Positions 27,635 to 37,200 of a stretch of 64,000 bases of DNA are shown here, one piece after another. The translations under genes were made by a program, and so were the position numbers. The DNA is taken from the NCBI RefSeq assembly GCF_039962255.1, contig NZ_JAMPKY010000004.1:1-64000 (forward strand), written 5' to 3'. The number at the start of each line of letters is the position of its first letter. The stretch's first letter is position 1. The DNA comes from Leptolyngbya subtilissima AS-A7. GTDB lineage: Bacteria > Cyanobacteriota > Cyanobacteriia > Phormidesmidales > Phormidesmidaceae. The notes beneath the pieces are model-generated. The model saw only the letters and a program-made list of their open reading frames with translations. It was not told the DNA's origin and ran no database searches.

Positions 27635-27670
27635 CAGCAAGGGGAGTGACGATTGACAGGGGTTGGGGGA

Positions 27671-28237
27671 CTATTGCGGTGGGGAACTGCCTTCGGAACC
27701 GCAGTTGCCGGGGCCGCCGCCTCTTCCCATGTTGCTGCGCAGGGCTTCCTGGAGATCGGTTTCGTTAACGCCCAGTTCGGCGGCAGCGGCGGCCAGATCA
27801 GGGCGCGGCGGTGGCTCAGCGGGTAGGCCCAAGGCTTCTTTCAAGGCGGCTTCACTGACGCCTAGCTGTATGGCGGCGGTGGCTAGCCTTTGGCCGCGAT
27901 CGCCGTCTCTGCCGCTGCGCAGGGCTTCCTGTAGCTCAGTTTCACTGACACCTAACTCAGTCGCGGCGGCGGCCAAGTCAGGGCGCGGTGGCGGTTCAGA
28001 AGGCAGACCCAGGGCGGCTTTGAGGGCGGCTTCGCTAACGCCTAGATCTGCCGCAGCGTTGGCCAGCCCTTCACCGTGACCTCGCCCTCGGCCCTCGGGC
28101 CGCTGAGCGGGCTCAGTTGGAGTGGCTTCGGGCTGCGGGGGTTGACCCTGGGTGGTTTGGCTAAAGGCGGCCAAACCTAGACCACCAACCAGGGCAGCCG
28201 CCAGGCCAGCAGTCAGCAGTGAACGATGAATTACCAT
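27671..28237 (-). CDS. Small secreted protein with repeated helical hairpins
   Basis: A 188-residue protein with a signal peptide (residues 1-26, ending near AAFSQ) and a Pro-rich spacer. Four helical units follow in an A-B-A-B order: LANAAADLGVSEAALKAALG, DLAAAATELGVSETELQEAL, LATAAIQLGVSEAALKEALG and DLAAAAAELGVNETDLQEAL, joined by LPxEPPPRP. A DNA duplication clearly produced this. The LGVSEAxLxxAL pattern recalls small repeat proteins of unknown function such as the YckD/DUF2680 group. It is divergent from an OmpR/histidine kinase pair with a 129-base shared promoter, so it may be a target or an accessory of that sensor. Function unknown. Confidence 0.7.
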   Translation of the reverse strand: MVIHRSLLTAGLAAALVGGLGLAAFSQTTQGQPPQPEATPTEPAQRPEGRGRGHGEGLANAAADLGVSEAALKAALGLPSEPPPRPDLAAAATELGVSETELQEALRSGRDGDRGQRLATAAIQLGVSEAALKEALGLPAEPPPRPDLAAAAAELGVNETDLQEALRSNMGRGGGPGNCGSEGSSPPQ

Positions 28238-28366
28238 GAACGATTTGCTCCGGGTGATTAGGTTGACGATTCCTATTAAGCCTGGGCACTATGGCAAAAC
28301 CATGGCCGCCAAATTACAGCTTTGTCATTTTTGCGGCCTGCTGGCGGTGCTAGGCTGTGAGCGCCT

Positions 28367-29065
28367 ATGAACGTTTTATTAGTCGAAGACGAGGCCAAAA
28401 TTGCCAGTTTTGTGGCCCAGGGGCTGCAAGAACAGGGCTTTGTGGTGGACACCTGCCCCAACGGCACTGAGGGCTATGCCCTGGCCACCGATCGCACCTA
28501 CGATGTGGTGCTGCTCGACATCATGGTGCCGGGGATGGACGGGCTGGCCATTCTCAAGGCGTTGCGGGGGGCAGGCTATGCCGTGCCGGTAATTTTAATT
28601 ACCGCCCGCAACGAGCTAGACGATCGCTTGGCTGGGCTAAATCTTGGGGCCGACGACTACATCGCTAAGCCCTTTTATGTCGAAGAACTGGTAGCTCGCA
28701 TCCATGCGGTAGTGCGGCGCAGCAGCGGCGAGCGGCAGAATTTTTTGGCCGCTGGCCCCCTGCGCCTCGATCGCATTACCCGCGAGGTCACCTGCGGCGG
28801 GCACCAGGTCGAGCTGACGGCGCGAGAGTTTAATCTGCTGGAATATTTGATGCGATCGCCCGGTCGAGTGCTGACCCGCACCCAAATTTTGGAGCATGTC
28901 TGGGGCTACGACTTTAACCCCAGCACCAACGTCGTCGATGTGGCCATTCAGCGACTGCGCAAAAAGCTCGATCCCCTAGACGCGGCTCAGTGGATCGAGA
29001 GCGTGCGGGGAGTGGGCTACCGCTTTCGCCCCCCCGAAGAGAGCGCTCGAGGGGAACGCCCGTGA
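28367..29065 (+). CDS. OmpR/PhoB-family response regulator
   Basis: A 232-residue regulator. Residues 1-118 are an intact receiver: acidic pair in LLVEDEAK, phospho-acceptor Asp in VVLLDIMVPGMDGL, Thr in ILITARNE and Lys in DYIAKPFYVEEL. Residues about 130-225 are a winged helix with ELTAREFNLLEYLMRSPGRV and VVDVAIQRLRKKLD. The stop overlaps the start of the kinase gene (GTGA), which makes them a translationally coupled pair. Resembles copper/envelope-type regulators, but the signal is unknown. Confidence 0.95.
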   Translation: MNVLLVEDEAKIASFVAQGLQEQGFVVDTCPNGTEGYALATDRTYDVVLLDIMVPGMDGLAILKALRGAGYAVPVILITARNELDDRLAGLNLGADDYIAKPFYVEELVARIHAVVRRSSGERQNFLAAGPLRLDRITREVTCGGHQVELTAREFNLLEYLMRSPGRVLTRTQILEHVWGYDFNPSTNVVDVAIQRLRKKLDPLDAAQWIESVRGVGYRFRPPEESARGERP

Positions 29066-30477
29066 CGCGATCGCCGCTGCCCCGATTTTCCCTGCGGCTG
29101 CGGCTGGCGCTGTGGTCTGCCGCCCTGGCCGGAGGGGCACTGCTGGGGTTTGCCCTGCTGTCGAGCTGGCTGATCTACCAGGCCAAGCTCGATCGCCTCG
29201 ACGCCCGGTTAGAACGCACCGTTCCCCTGGGTCGCCCCGGCGATAGCGGCAATTTTCCCCCCGGTAATCGCAATGGCTTTCCCACCAACCCAGAACCGGA
29301 TTTGGCCCAAGACCTGGGCCTGCCCGCCGATGCCGAGGTGGGGTTTTTGCTGGTGGGCCGCACAGGGGAGGTGGTCTATCAATCGCCCCAGTGGCCCAGT
29401 GCGATCGCTCAAATCTCCCCCACACCCAACCCAACTCAGGGGCGCCGGGGACCGCGCCGGTTGATGACGGTGCGATCGCCTGACGGGCCTTGGCGATTGG
29501 TGGTGCGGGCTACCCCTATGGGACAACTGGCGCTCGCTGCCAACCTCGACGTTCTTCGTCAGGAAATGGCCACCCTGCGACGCATCTACGCCCTGACGAT
29601 TCCCGGCCTGCTGCTGGTAATTGGGGGCGGAGCCTGGGCGATCGCGGGCCAGGCGCTGCGGCCCGTGCGTCAGCTTAGCCAGAGCATTAACCAGGTGACG
29701 GCCCAGGGTCTGCACCAGCGAGTGCCCGCCGACCCCGACCCTGAGTTTGCGCCGCTCATTGCCGCCTTCAACGCCATGCTAGAGCGGCTAGAGCGCAGCT
29801 TTCAGCAGGCGTCTCGCTTCAGCGGCGATGCCGCCCACGAACTCAAGACGCCCCTGACCATTCTCCAGGGAGAGCTAGAGCGAGCCATTCAGCAGGTCGA
29901 AACCGGCTCGGCGGCCCAGCAAACCCTGAGCCAACTGCTTGACCAGGTGCGCCACCTGAGCGGCATTGTGCGCAAACTGCTGCTGCTGTCGCTGGCCGAT
30001 GCCGGGCAGATGAGCATTCAGCGCCAGCCGGTCGATTTCAGCGCCCTAGTGCAAGATCAGCTGGAGGATCTCTCGCTGCTGGCCCCTGAGCTGGCGGTGA
30101 CGGCTGAGATTGAGCTGGGGGTGGGCGTGATGGGCGATCGCGACCTACTGGCCCAGGTGATCCAAAACCTGATCACCAACGCCGCTAAATACAATCTGCC
30201 TCAAGGCTGGGTGCGGGTAGCGGTCAACCGCGCTGATTCCCAAGTACAGCTCACGTTAACTAACGCCACGGCACCCCTCACCGCCGCCGAAGCCAGCCGC
30301 CTATTCGATCGCTTCTACCGGGGTGACCCTGCCCGCGCCCGCCAAACCGAAGGGCTAGGCCTAGGCCTCAGCCTTGCCCGCGAGATCGCCCGTGCCCACG
30401 GTGGCGATCTGGTGCTGGCCCCTAGCCCCGCTGGAGAAGCCCGGTTTGATCTACACCTGCCTATGTCCTCCAACTAG
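29062..30477 (+). CDS. Membrane sensor histidine kinase, cognate of the upstream regulator
   Basis: A 471-residue kinase. The GTG at 29062 is chosen because it overlaps the regulator stop; the longer frame lies inside the regulator. Order: membrane helix (about 10-36), periplasmic sensor of about 130 residues with PNPEPDLAQDLGLPADAEVG, second helix (about 178-200), HAMP (RPVRQLSQSINQVTAQGLHQ), HisKA with DAAHELKTPLT and ATPase with NLITNAAKYN, DRFYRGDPARARQ and GLGLGLSLAREIARAHGG. All catalytic boxes are intact. The short sensor and gene order fit CusS/QseC-like envelope sensors. Confidence 0.93.
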   Translation: MTRSPLPRFSLRLRLALWSAALAGGALLGFALLSSWLIYQAKLDRLDARLERTVPLGRPGDSGNFPPGNRNGFPTNPEPDLAQDLGLPADAEVGFLLVGRTGEVVYQSPQWPSAIAQISPTPNPTQGRRGPRRLMTVRSPDGPWRLVVRATPMGQLALAANLDVLRQEMATLRRIYALTIPGLLLVIGGGAWAIAGQALRPVRQLSQSINQVTAQGLHQRVPADPDPEFAPLIAAFNAMLERLERSFQQASRFSGDAAHELKTPLTILQGELERAIQQVETGSAAQQTLSQLLDQVRHLSGIVRKLLLLSLADAGQMSIQRQPVDFSALVQDQLEDLSLLAPELAVTAEIELGVGVMGDRDLLAQVIQNLITNAAKYNLPQGWVRVAVNRADSQVQLTLTNATAPLTAAEASRLFDRFYRGDPARARQTEGLGLGLSLAREIARAHGGDLVLAPSPAGEARFDLHLPMSSN

Positions 30478-30480
30478 CCA

Positions 30481-30756
30481 AAGGTACAGGCTACATGAGG
30501 GGACTCGGGTGTAAGGTTTCAGGTCTAAGGTACAAGGTACTAATCTTGCCCTGAACCCTAGACCTTAAACCCTGAACCCCTAAATTCAGACCTCACACCA
30601 TCTAACCCAAACAGTCAAGTTCTTATCCTACGGAAAGAGAAATATTAGAGTTATGTAAACATCTGTTAACAAAGGTATAGACTAAATTAAGGAAAATACT
30701 TCACTATTGGCTTTACTTTAGGCCAGCGGTGAGTCGCTTTCGTCGTTGTCAGTTCT
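30481..30756. repeat. AAGGTACAAGGTAC-type repeats and the TPM-gene promoter
   Basis: After the kinase, units such as AAGGTTTCAGGTCTAAGGTA and the inverse-like CCTAGACCTTAAACCCTGAA (30490-30590) can fold into a hairpin and may end the kinase transcript. Further on, GTTAACAAAGG and TATAGACT (about 30665-30683) are a plausible promoter for the gene at 30757. Confidence 0.45.
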
Positions 30757-31566
30757 ATGTTCTTACGGCAAGCCAGTATGAGACACGCGCTAAACATTTT
30801 GGTCATTTGTGTAGTAAGCCTCTGCGCCTGGCTGCCAATGGCACCGGCCTTGGCCTACGACAACCCAGAACTCTTGCCCGATACCCAGACTGCCATCATT
30901 GATCTGGCCAAGTCGCTCAGCGCTCGCCAAGAAGAAAGCCTCGACTCTAAGCTCAACGACTTTGAAGCCGAAACTGGCTGGAAGCTGCGTGTGCTTACCC
31001 AGTACGACCAAACTCCAGGTCGGGCGGTTAAAGACTTTTGGGGCCTCGACGATCGCAGCATTATGCTAGTAGCCGACCCGCGCGGCGGCAATCTGCTTAA
31101 CTTCAGCGTAGGCGATGCCGTCTACGACCTGCTGCCCCGCACCTTTTGGATTGAGCTGCAAACCCGCTACGGCAATCAGTTCTTTGTGCGCGAAAACGGC
31201 GAAGACAACTCTATTCTCAGCGCCCTGGAGTCAATTCAGGGCTGTCTGCGCCAGGGGGGCTGCAATGTGGTGCCCGGTCTGCCTCAAGAGCAGTGGGTGC
31301 TAACACTGATTACCTCCATTGTCGGCGGGGTCATCTGTGGATTTGCGGCTCACCCCCGCAAGCCTGGACAAATTTTCGCCTGGCAGTGGGTGCTGATCTT
31401 TTCGCCTCTGTGGGGGATTCTGTTCTTTGCCTTTGGCATTGGCCCGGTGGTAACCCGTACCAGTGACTGGCTGCCCCTAACGCGTAACGTTGCTGGCTTT
31501 TTGATTGGCGCTTTAGTAGCCTTTCTGACTCCAATTCTCGGCAATCAGGCCTCTTCTGAGACCTAA
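30757..31566 (+). CDS. TPM-domain membrane protein, Psb32/TLP18.3-related
   Basis: A 269-residue protein with a signal peptide or N-terminal anchor (about residues 8-34, ending APALA), a TPM domain (about 40-165) and about three hydrophobic helices at the C-terminus (QWVLTLITSIVGGVICGFAA, WVLIFSPLWGILFFAF, VAGFLIGALVAFLTPIL). The domain shows LSARQEESLDSKLNDFEAET, WKLRVLTQYDQTPGRAVKDF and SIMLVADPRGG. TPM proteins such as Psb32 in cyanobacteria and TLP18.3 in plants protect or repair photosystem II in the thylakoid lumen. The three-helix tail differs from the single-helix Psb32 form, so this may be a paralogue. ATG 30778 (MRHALN) is an alternative start. Confidence 0.65.
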   Translation: MFLRQASMRHALNILVICVVSLCAWLPMAPALAYDNPELLPDTQTAIIDLAKSLSARQEESLDSKLNDFEAETGWKLRVLTQYDQTPGRAVKDFWGLDDRSIMLVADPRGGNLLNFSVGDAVYDLLPRTFWIELQTRYGNQFFVRENGEDNSILSALESIQGCLRQGGCNVVPGLPQEQWVLTLITSIVGGVICGFAAHPRKPGQIFAWQWVLIFSPLWGILFFAFGIGPVVTRTSDWLPLTRNVAGFLIGALVAFLTPILGNQASSET

Positions 31567-31605
31567 CGACGGGTAGTTTGATTTAACCCGCACTAGGTGT
31601 GGGCT

Positions 31606-31644
31606 GTGGGCATTGTTCGTCAGAACAATGCCCACTCTGTTTTT
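31606..31644 (+). terminator. Intrinsic terminator of the TPM gene
   Basis: GTGGGCATTGTTC (31606-31618) pairs perfectly with GAACAATGCCCAC (31623-31635) around GTCA, followed by TCTGTTTTT. It lies 40 bases after the stop. Confidence 0.9.
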
Positions 31645-31873
31645 GAAGCGGGAGCGAAAGAGCAAAGATAGAAGAATGAAAAGATGCTCAATCAGGCTTC
31701 CATTTTTGGCAGGTTGGATTGGTCTAACCCAGATCCACCTGCTGTATGGCGATCGCCCACTCGGCTAAAAGATTTTGGGGCAATAGCTATAAACACCAGT
31801 TTTTGCCGCTAGACGTCTCGTCTTCAGCGCCGTGGCATGGCTGTATTTGTGGGCATGCAAGCAGAGGTTTGGG

Positions 31874-34045
31874 CTACACCGGCTGGGTAGTCATAACGGC
31901 GTTGACTGTCGCCAGCAGTTGCCGGGGGTCTATGGGTTTACTGACGCAGTCATTGGCCCCTGCTTTAAGGGCTTGCTCTATTTGGTTAGGGCTGTCTAAA
32001 TCGACTAAAGCCAGGATTTTTGGCCTTGGGGAGCCTGAGCCCTGGCGCAGGGTGGCAATGATGTCGCTGCCATCGGCGCTGGCTAAGCTGAGGCTGGTGA
32101 TCATGGCCGCAGGTTGAAGCAGATCTACCTGGTCGAGCACTCGCGATCCATCCACGATCCAGATCACTTGGTAGCCGGCGGCGGTGAGCATGTCGCAGAT
32201 GACGCTGGCGGTTTCCTCGTTGTCTTCGACCAGCACAATGCGCCCCACGATGGGTTCGGCGGTGAGCTCTGGCTCGGCCGTTAGGGGATCGGTCGATCGC
32301 TGCGCCGGGATTCTGACGGTAAAAATAGAGCCCTTGCCAACCTCTGAGTTCACTTTTATAGAACCGCCGTGGAGCTCGACCAGCTGCTTGGTGAGGGCTA
32401 GGCCCAGACCCGTGCCTGGGTGCTCTCGCTGGAGCACATTTTCAAGCTGCTGAAACTTGCCAAACAGCAAGGATTGGGCGGCGGCTGAAATGCCAATGCC
32501 CGTGTCTTGGACTTGAAAGACGGCGTCGTTTTGCTCACGCCGCACGCGCAGAACGACTTTGCCGCCGGCATCGGTAAATTTGACGGCATTGCTGAGCAGG
32601 TTGGCGAGAATTTGCCGCACCCGCCGGGGGTCGGCTAAGAAGGTGTCTTGACCGTTGGGCAGCTTGAGGTCGAGGGCGATGTCGATGTCGTTTTGGGCGG
32701 CCTCGGTACGAAAGCCATCGACGCTTTGGCGACAAAGGGAGGTGAGGGAAAACTGACGCACTTCTAGAACGGTGCGCCCGGCCTCAATTTTTGACACGTC
32801 AAGAATGTCGTTGATGACCCGCAGCAGATGCTCGCCGCTAGTTTGAATGGTGGAGAGGTAGTCGCGCTGGCGGGGGGTGAGCTCGCCCAGAGACCAGCGC
32901 AGCAGGGTAGCCGACATGCCAATGATGTAGGTGAGAGGGGTGCGCAGCTCGTGGCTCATGGTGGCCAAAAATTCGGTTTTGGCGCGGTTGGCGGCTTCGG
33001 CAGCCACTAGGGCATCGCGCAGGTCTTGGGTGCGTTCGACGACGCAAACTTCGAGGTTTTGGGTCTGCTGCTGAAGCTGTTGGTAGAGCTGAGCCTGGTT
33101 GATGGCGATCGCCAGGTGTTCAGCGATGTGCTGCAAAAACTCGGTTTCCCAAGGCTGCCATTGGCGCAGGTCGGCGCACTGGTGCACAATCAGCAGGCCC
33201 CAGAGCTGCTGCCCCACCTGAATGGGAGCCACGGCCTTTGACTTCACCTGCATCTGCTCGAGAAAGGTTTCCATGCAGGGGGCATGGAGGTAGGCTTTGC
33301 CCACGTCGTCAATGGCGAGGGGGCGACCGTGGCGGTAGCGGCGCTTCTGATGGGGGTAGTCGGGGTGGTCGTTGAAGCAGAGGTCTTCGGTGTAGTTGAG
33401 CACCGAGGCGAGGCGATCGCTCGATCGCGACTCGTAGGTGATATAGCCAATTGGGCGCGCCACGCTGAAGTGGGCTGGAGCATCGCTATCCATAGGCTGA
33501 ACCGGGGTGGCAGGCACCTGGTCAAACTGGTAGATCAGCAGCCGATCGGCTTGGAGAAACTGGCGCACTTCGGCCACGGTGGTTTCTAAAATTTCGCCCA
33601 GCTCCAGGCTGCCCTGAATTTTGGTGATCACCTGGTTGAGCAGCAGGCGGCGCTCTCGCTGCCGGTTGATGAGGCTTTGGGCCGGCACCTCCGCACAGGC
33701 CTGCAACCAGGCCAGCATAAATTGGCTGAGGGCACTGAGGCTGGTGGTAGGTACGGGCCGACTCAAGCCCCGCTGGGCCAAGAACGCCTCTATGACAGCA
33801 GCCTCGGCGGTGAGATCGACCACGGCGCGATCGTCATCCTGGGAGCGCGCCGTTACGACTACCGCAAGCTCTGGCCCCTCTAGACACCAAAAACTGTCGC
33901 CGCTAGAAGTGTCAGCGGGGAGGTCAGTTTCGGTGAGCAGAGTTAGCTGGTACTGCTGGCAGTACTGACGCAAAAACTGCTCCAGCAAAACTAGAGCAGC
34001 CTTGGGCATGACCTGTTCGGTGCCACGGGTTATAAAGTCAGGCAT
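31874..34045 (-). CDS. Hybrid histidine kinase with cyanobacteriochrome-like GAF and a receiver lacking its Asp
   Basis: A 723-residue cytoplasmic kinase. Residues 1-125 are an unassigned N-terminal region. A GAF domain spans about 130-325 and contains D221-L222-C223-F224, which matches the DXCF motif, and Cys257 ([22 protein letters not shown]) at the place of the chromophore-binding Cys of cyanobacteriochromes. A coiled linker leads to HisKA with His365 ([11 protein letters not shown]) and an ATPase with [21 protein letters not shown] and [18 protein letters not shown]. The C-terminal receiver (602-723) has LVEDNEE and CVSKPI, but Ser651 replaces the phospho-acceptor Asp. Bilin binding is a hypothesis: Met follows the Cys where His or Tyr is usual, and there is an insertion near residue 180-195. 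Confidence 0.85.
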   Translation of the reverse strand: MPDFITRGTEQVMPKAALVLLEQFLRQYCQQYQLTLLTETDLPADTSSGDSFWCLEGPELAVVVTARSQDDDRAVVDLTAEAAVIEAFLAQRGLSRPVPTTSLSALSQFMLAWLQACAEVPAQSLINRQRERRLLLNQVITKIQGSLELGEILETTVAEVRQFLQADRLLIYQFDQVPATPVQPMDSDAPAHFSVARPIGYITYESRSSDRLASVLNYTEDLCFNDHPDYPHQKRRYRHGRPLAIDDVGKAYLHAPCMETFLEQMQVKSKAVAPIQVGQQLWGLLIVHQCADLRQWQPWETEFLQHIAEHLAIAINQAQLYQQLQQQTQNLEVCVVERTQDLRDALVAAEAANRAKTEFLATMSHELRTPLTYIIGMSATLLRWSLGELTPRQRDYLSTIQTSGEHLLRVINDILDVSKIEAGRTVLEVRQFSLTSLCRQSVDGFRTEAAQNDIDIALDLKLPNGQDTFLADPRRVRQILANLLSNAVKFTDAGGKVVLRVRREQNDAVFQVQDTGIGISAAAQSLLFGKFQQLENVLQREHPGTGLGLALTKQLVELHGGSIKVNSEVGKGSIFTVRIPAQRSTDPLTAEPELTAEPIVGRIVLVEDNEETASVICDMLTAAGYQVIWIVDGSRVLDQVDLLQPAAMITSLSLASADGSDIIATLRQGSGSPRPKILALVDLDSPNQIEQALKAGANDCVSKPIDPRQLLATVNAVMTTQPV

Positions 34046-34223
34046 TTCTATATTTTGAGGCCGAGGGCGCCCACTGCGGTGGTTTGAAACGGGGAGTTGC
34101 CAAAGAAAGCCTTAAGGTTTAAGGATCCTCATCCTAGGGAGTCCCCATGGTAACTTTCGTTTTGGGCCTACCCTGACTTACGCTAGAGTTCCTTCAGATT
34201 TGTTGTTGCCCTAGGGATCGCCC

Positions 34224-37200
34224 ATGCATCGCTTAGCCGCTACCCCCGGCGGCTGGACGCCGGATACTGAAGGCGTTATTTTTGTCGAGCAAACCCCGGC
34301 GCCGCTGGTGTTTCTCACCGCCGCCGATACCGAAATTCAAAGTCTGACTCGGGCCAGTTTTCCCGCCGATTTTCCGGCCTTGCGGGTGGCCAACCTGCTT
34401 CAGCTTCAGCAGCAGTTGGCGATCGACACCTACACCGACGATGTGCTGCGCCACGCACAGATTATTGTGGTGCGGCTACTGGGGGGGCGCGCCTACTGGC
34501 CCTACGGTTTGGAAGTGGTCAGGGAGGTGGCCGCCGAAACCGGGGCCGCCCTGATTGTGCTGCCTGGCGACGATCGCCCCGCCCCGGATCTGATCAGCCA
34601 TTCGACCGTGCCGCTGACGGTAGCAAACCAGCTCTGGCGCTACCTCAACGAAGGCGGCGTTGAGAATATAGCGAATGGGTTAATGGAGGTGTGCGATCGC
34701 ATTCTCCACACCACCTACCACCCCCTGGCCCCGCAGCCCATCCCTAAAGTTGGGGTGTATGCCACTGGTCAACAGGAGAAGTACCCCGTCCCCCTCTCCC
34801 CTAGCCCCTCTCCCATGGGGAGAGGGGGACCGGAGCGTGAAACTGCCAAGGTAGGCTTGATCTTCTATCGGGCGCATTACCTGGCGGGCAACACTGCCCC
34901 TATTGATGCCCTGTGCGCGGCGTTGGCAGAACGGCAGCTACACCCGGTGCCCGTATTTGTATCGTCGCTGCAAGATCCTGAGGTGCAGGAGGATTTGGTC
35001 GCTCTGCTCAAGCCCAAAGAAGGACAGGGCATTGACCTACTGCTAAATACCACCAGCTTTTCGGTAGCGAAACTAGACGGCGCTACCCCCAATTTGGATC
35101 TGTGGGAAACCTTGGACGTGCCAGTGCTGCAAGTGATTCTCAGCGGCGGTACCAAAGCCGCCTGGGAAAGTCAAAGCCTGGGACTCTCACCCCGCGACAT
35201 TGCCATGAATGTGGCTCTGCCCGAAGTTGATGGGCGCATCATTACCCGCGCTGTTTCGTTTAAATCGATTAACCAGCGCAGCGAAACGCTAGAAACGGAC
35301 GTGGTCACCTACGAGCCGGTAGCTGACCGTATAGAATTTGTTGCTGACTTGGCCGCTCAGTGGGCCACCCTACGCCGCACCCCTGTGGGCGATCGCCGCA
35401 TCGCCCTGATTCTCGCCAACTACCCCAACCGCGATGGTCGCCTTGCCAACGGCGTCGGCCTCGATACGCCCCAGAGTGCGATCGAAGTTCTCCACGTCCT
35501 CAAGGCGGCGGGCTACACTCTGGGCGACATCCCCACCGATGGCGACGACCTGATTCGCCAGCTCACCGTCGGGATGACCAACGACCCCGAAGGCCGGGAT
35601 TTTCGCCAAGTTCACCAGTCTCTTCCCCTCGCTGACTACCGCCAGTATTTTGAAACCATGCCGGAAGCGGTGCGCGCTGGCATGAGCGCTCGTTGGGGCA
35701 TTCCAGGGGGAGATGGAAAAAGTGGGGAGGCCGGGGAAGAAACTCAAAACTCAAAACTCAAAACTCAAAACTCGAAATTCCCCATTTCCGGCCTCCAACT
35801 CGGCAACATCTTCATTGGTGTTCAGCCGAGCCGAGGCTACGACCTTGATCCCTCCCTCAACTACCACTCCCCCGATCTAGAGCCGACCCACGACTACCTG
35901 ACCTTTTATCTCTGGCTGAGGTATAGCTTTGGGGCGCAGGCGATCGCTCACCTGGGCAAGCACGGCAACTTAGAATGGCTGCCCGGCAAGGGTGTCGGCC
36001 TGTCGCAGGACTGCTACCCCGAAGCCATGTTTGGCCCCACGCCCCACCTGTACCCCTTTATCGTCAATGACCCTGGCGAAGGCTCCCAGGCGAAGCGCCG
36101 CGCCCAGGCAGTAATTCTCGACCACCTGACGCCACCGCTGACCCGCGCCGAACTCTATGGTCCCCTCGAAAAGCTAGAGGGTCTGGTGGATGAATACTAC
36201 GAAGCCCAGAGCTTGGATCCGAGCCGGTTGACCTTGATTGGCGATCGCATCCTCACCCTGCTCAACGACACCCACTTACTCGACGAAATCTCCCCCACCC
36301 ACCCACCCATCCACCCATCCACCCACCCACCCTCCTCCCCACTCCCCACCCTCCTCCCCACCCTCGACACCTACCTCTGCGATCTCAAAGAAGCCCAGAT
36401 CCGCGACGGTCTCCATATCTTTGGCCAGTGCCCCAATGGCCGACAGCTACGAGATTTGATTGTGGCGATCGCTCGCCACCCCGGTCCTGGCCGACAGGGA
36501 TTGACGCGGGCGATCGCAGAATCCTGGAACCTTGACCTTGACCCCCTTACCGCTGATCCTGGAGAACCTTTTACCGGGTTGGAGCACTGTCGGATTGTGG
36601 GGGATGCGATTGAGGCCTTAGAAGAGGAAGCTTCTCGTCTGGTGGAAGGGTTGCTGCCGCAAGTTGCTGCCCGCCCTCTCCCTAGCCCTCTCCCCCAGGG
36701 AGAGGGGCCGGGGGAGAGGGGAACAGCCATCGCCACCGAACTTCATTGGATCCAGCACACCCTCATTCCTGCCTTGACCCGCACCACCGACGAGATCGCC
36801 AATCTGCTGGCGGGTCTCGACGGTCGCTACGTGCCCAGCGGCCCCGCTGGAGCGCCCACCCGCAATCGCCCCGACGTGCTGCCCACGGGCCGCAATTTCT
36901 TCTCGGTGGATATTCGCGCCATCCCTACCGAGAGCGCTTGGGATGTGGGGCGGCGGGCGGCGGAAGTGCTGGTGGAGCAGTACACCCAAGACCACGGCGA
37001 GTACCCCCAAACCTTAGGCCTATCGGTGTGGGGCACCTCTACCATGCGTACCGGCGGGGACGACATTGCCGAAGCTCTGGCTCTGATGGGGGTGCGCCCG
37101 GTGTGGGATGGTCCCTCGCGGCGGGTAGTCGATTTTGAGGTGCTGCCGCTGTCGGCGATCGGGCGGCCGCGGGTGGATGTCACCCTGCGGATTTCGGGCT

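Noticed and set aside
34046-34223. Possible cobalamin riboswitch ahead of cobN
   Set aside because: CCCACTGCGGTGG suggested one, but the B12-box and the rest of the conserved core are not present in the 178 bases.
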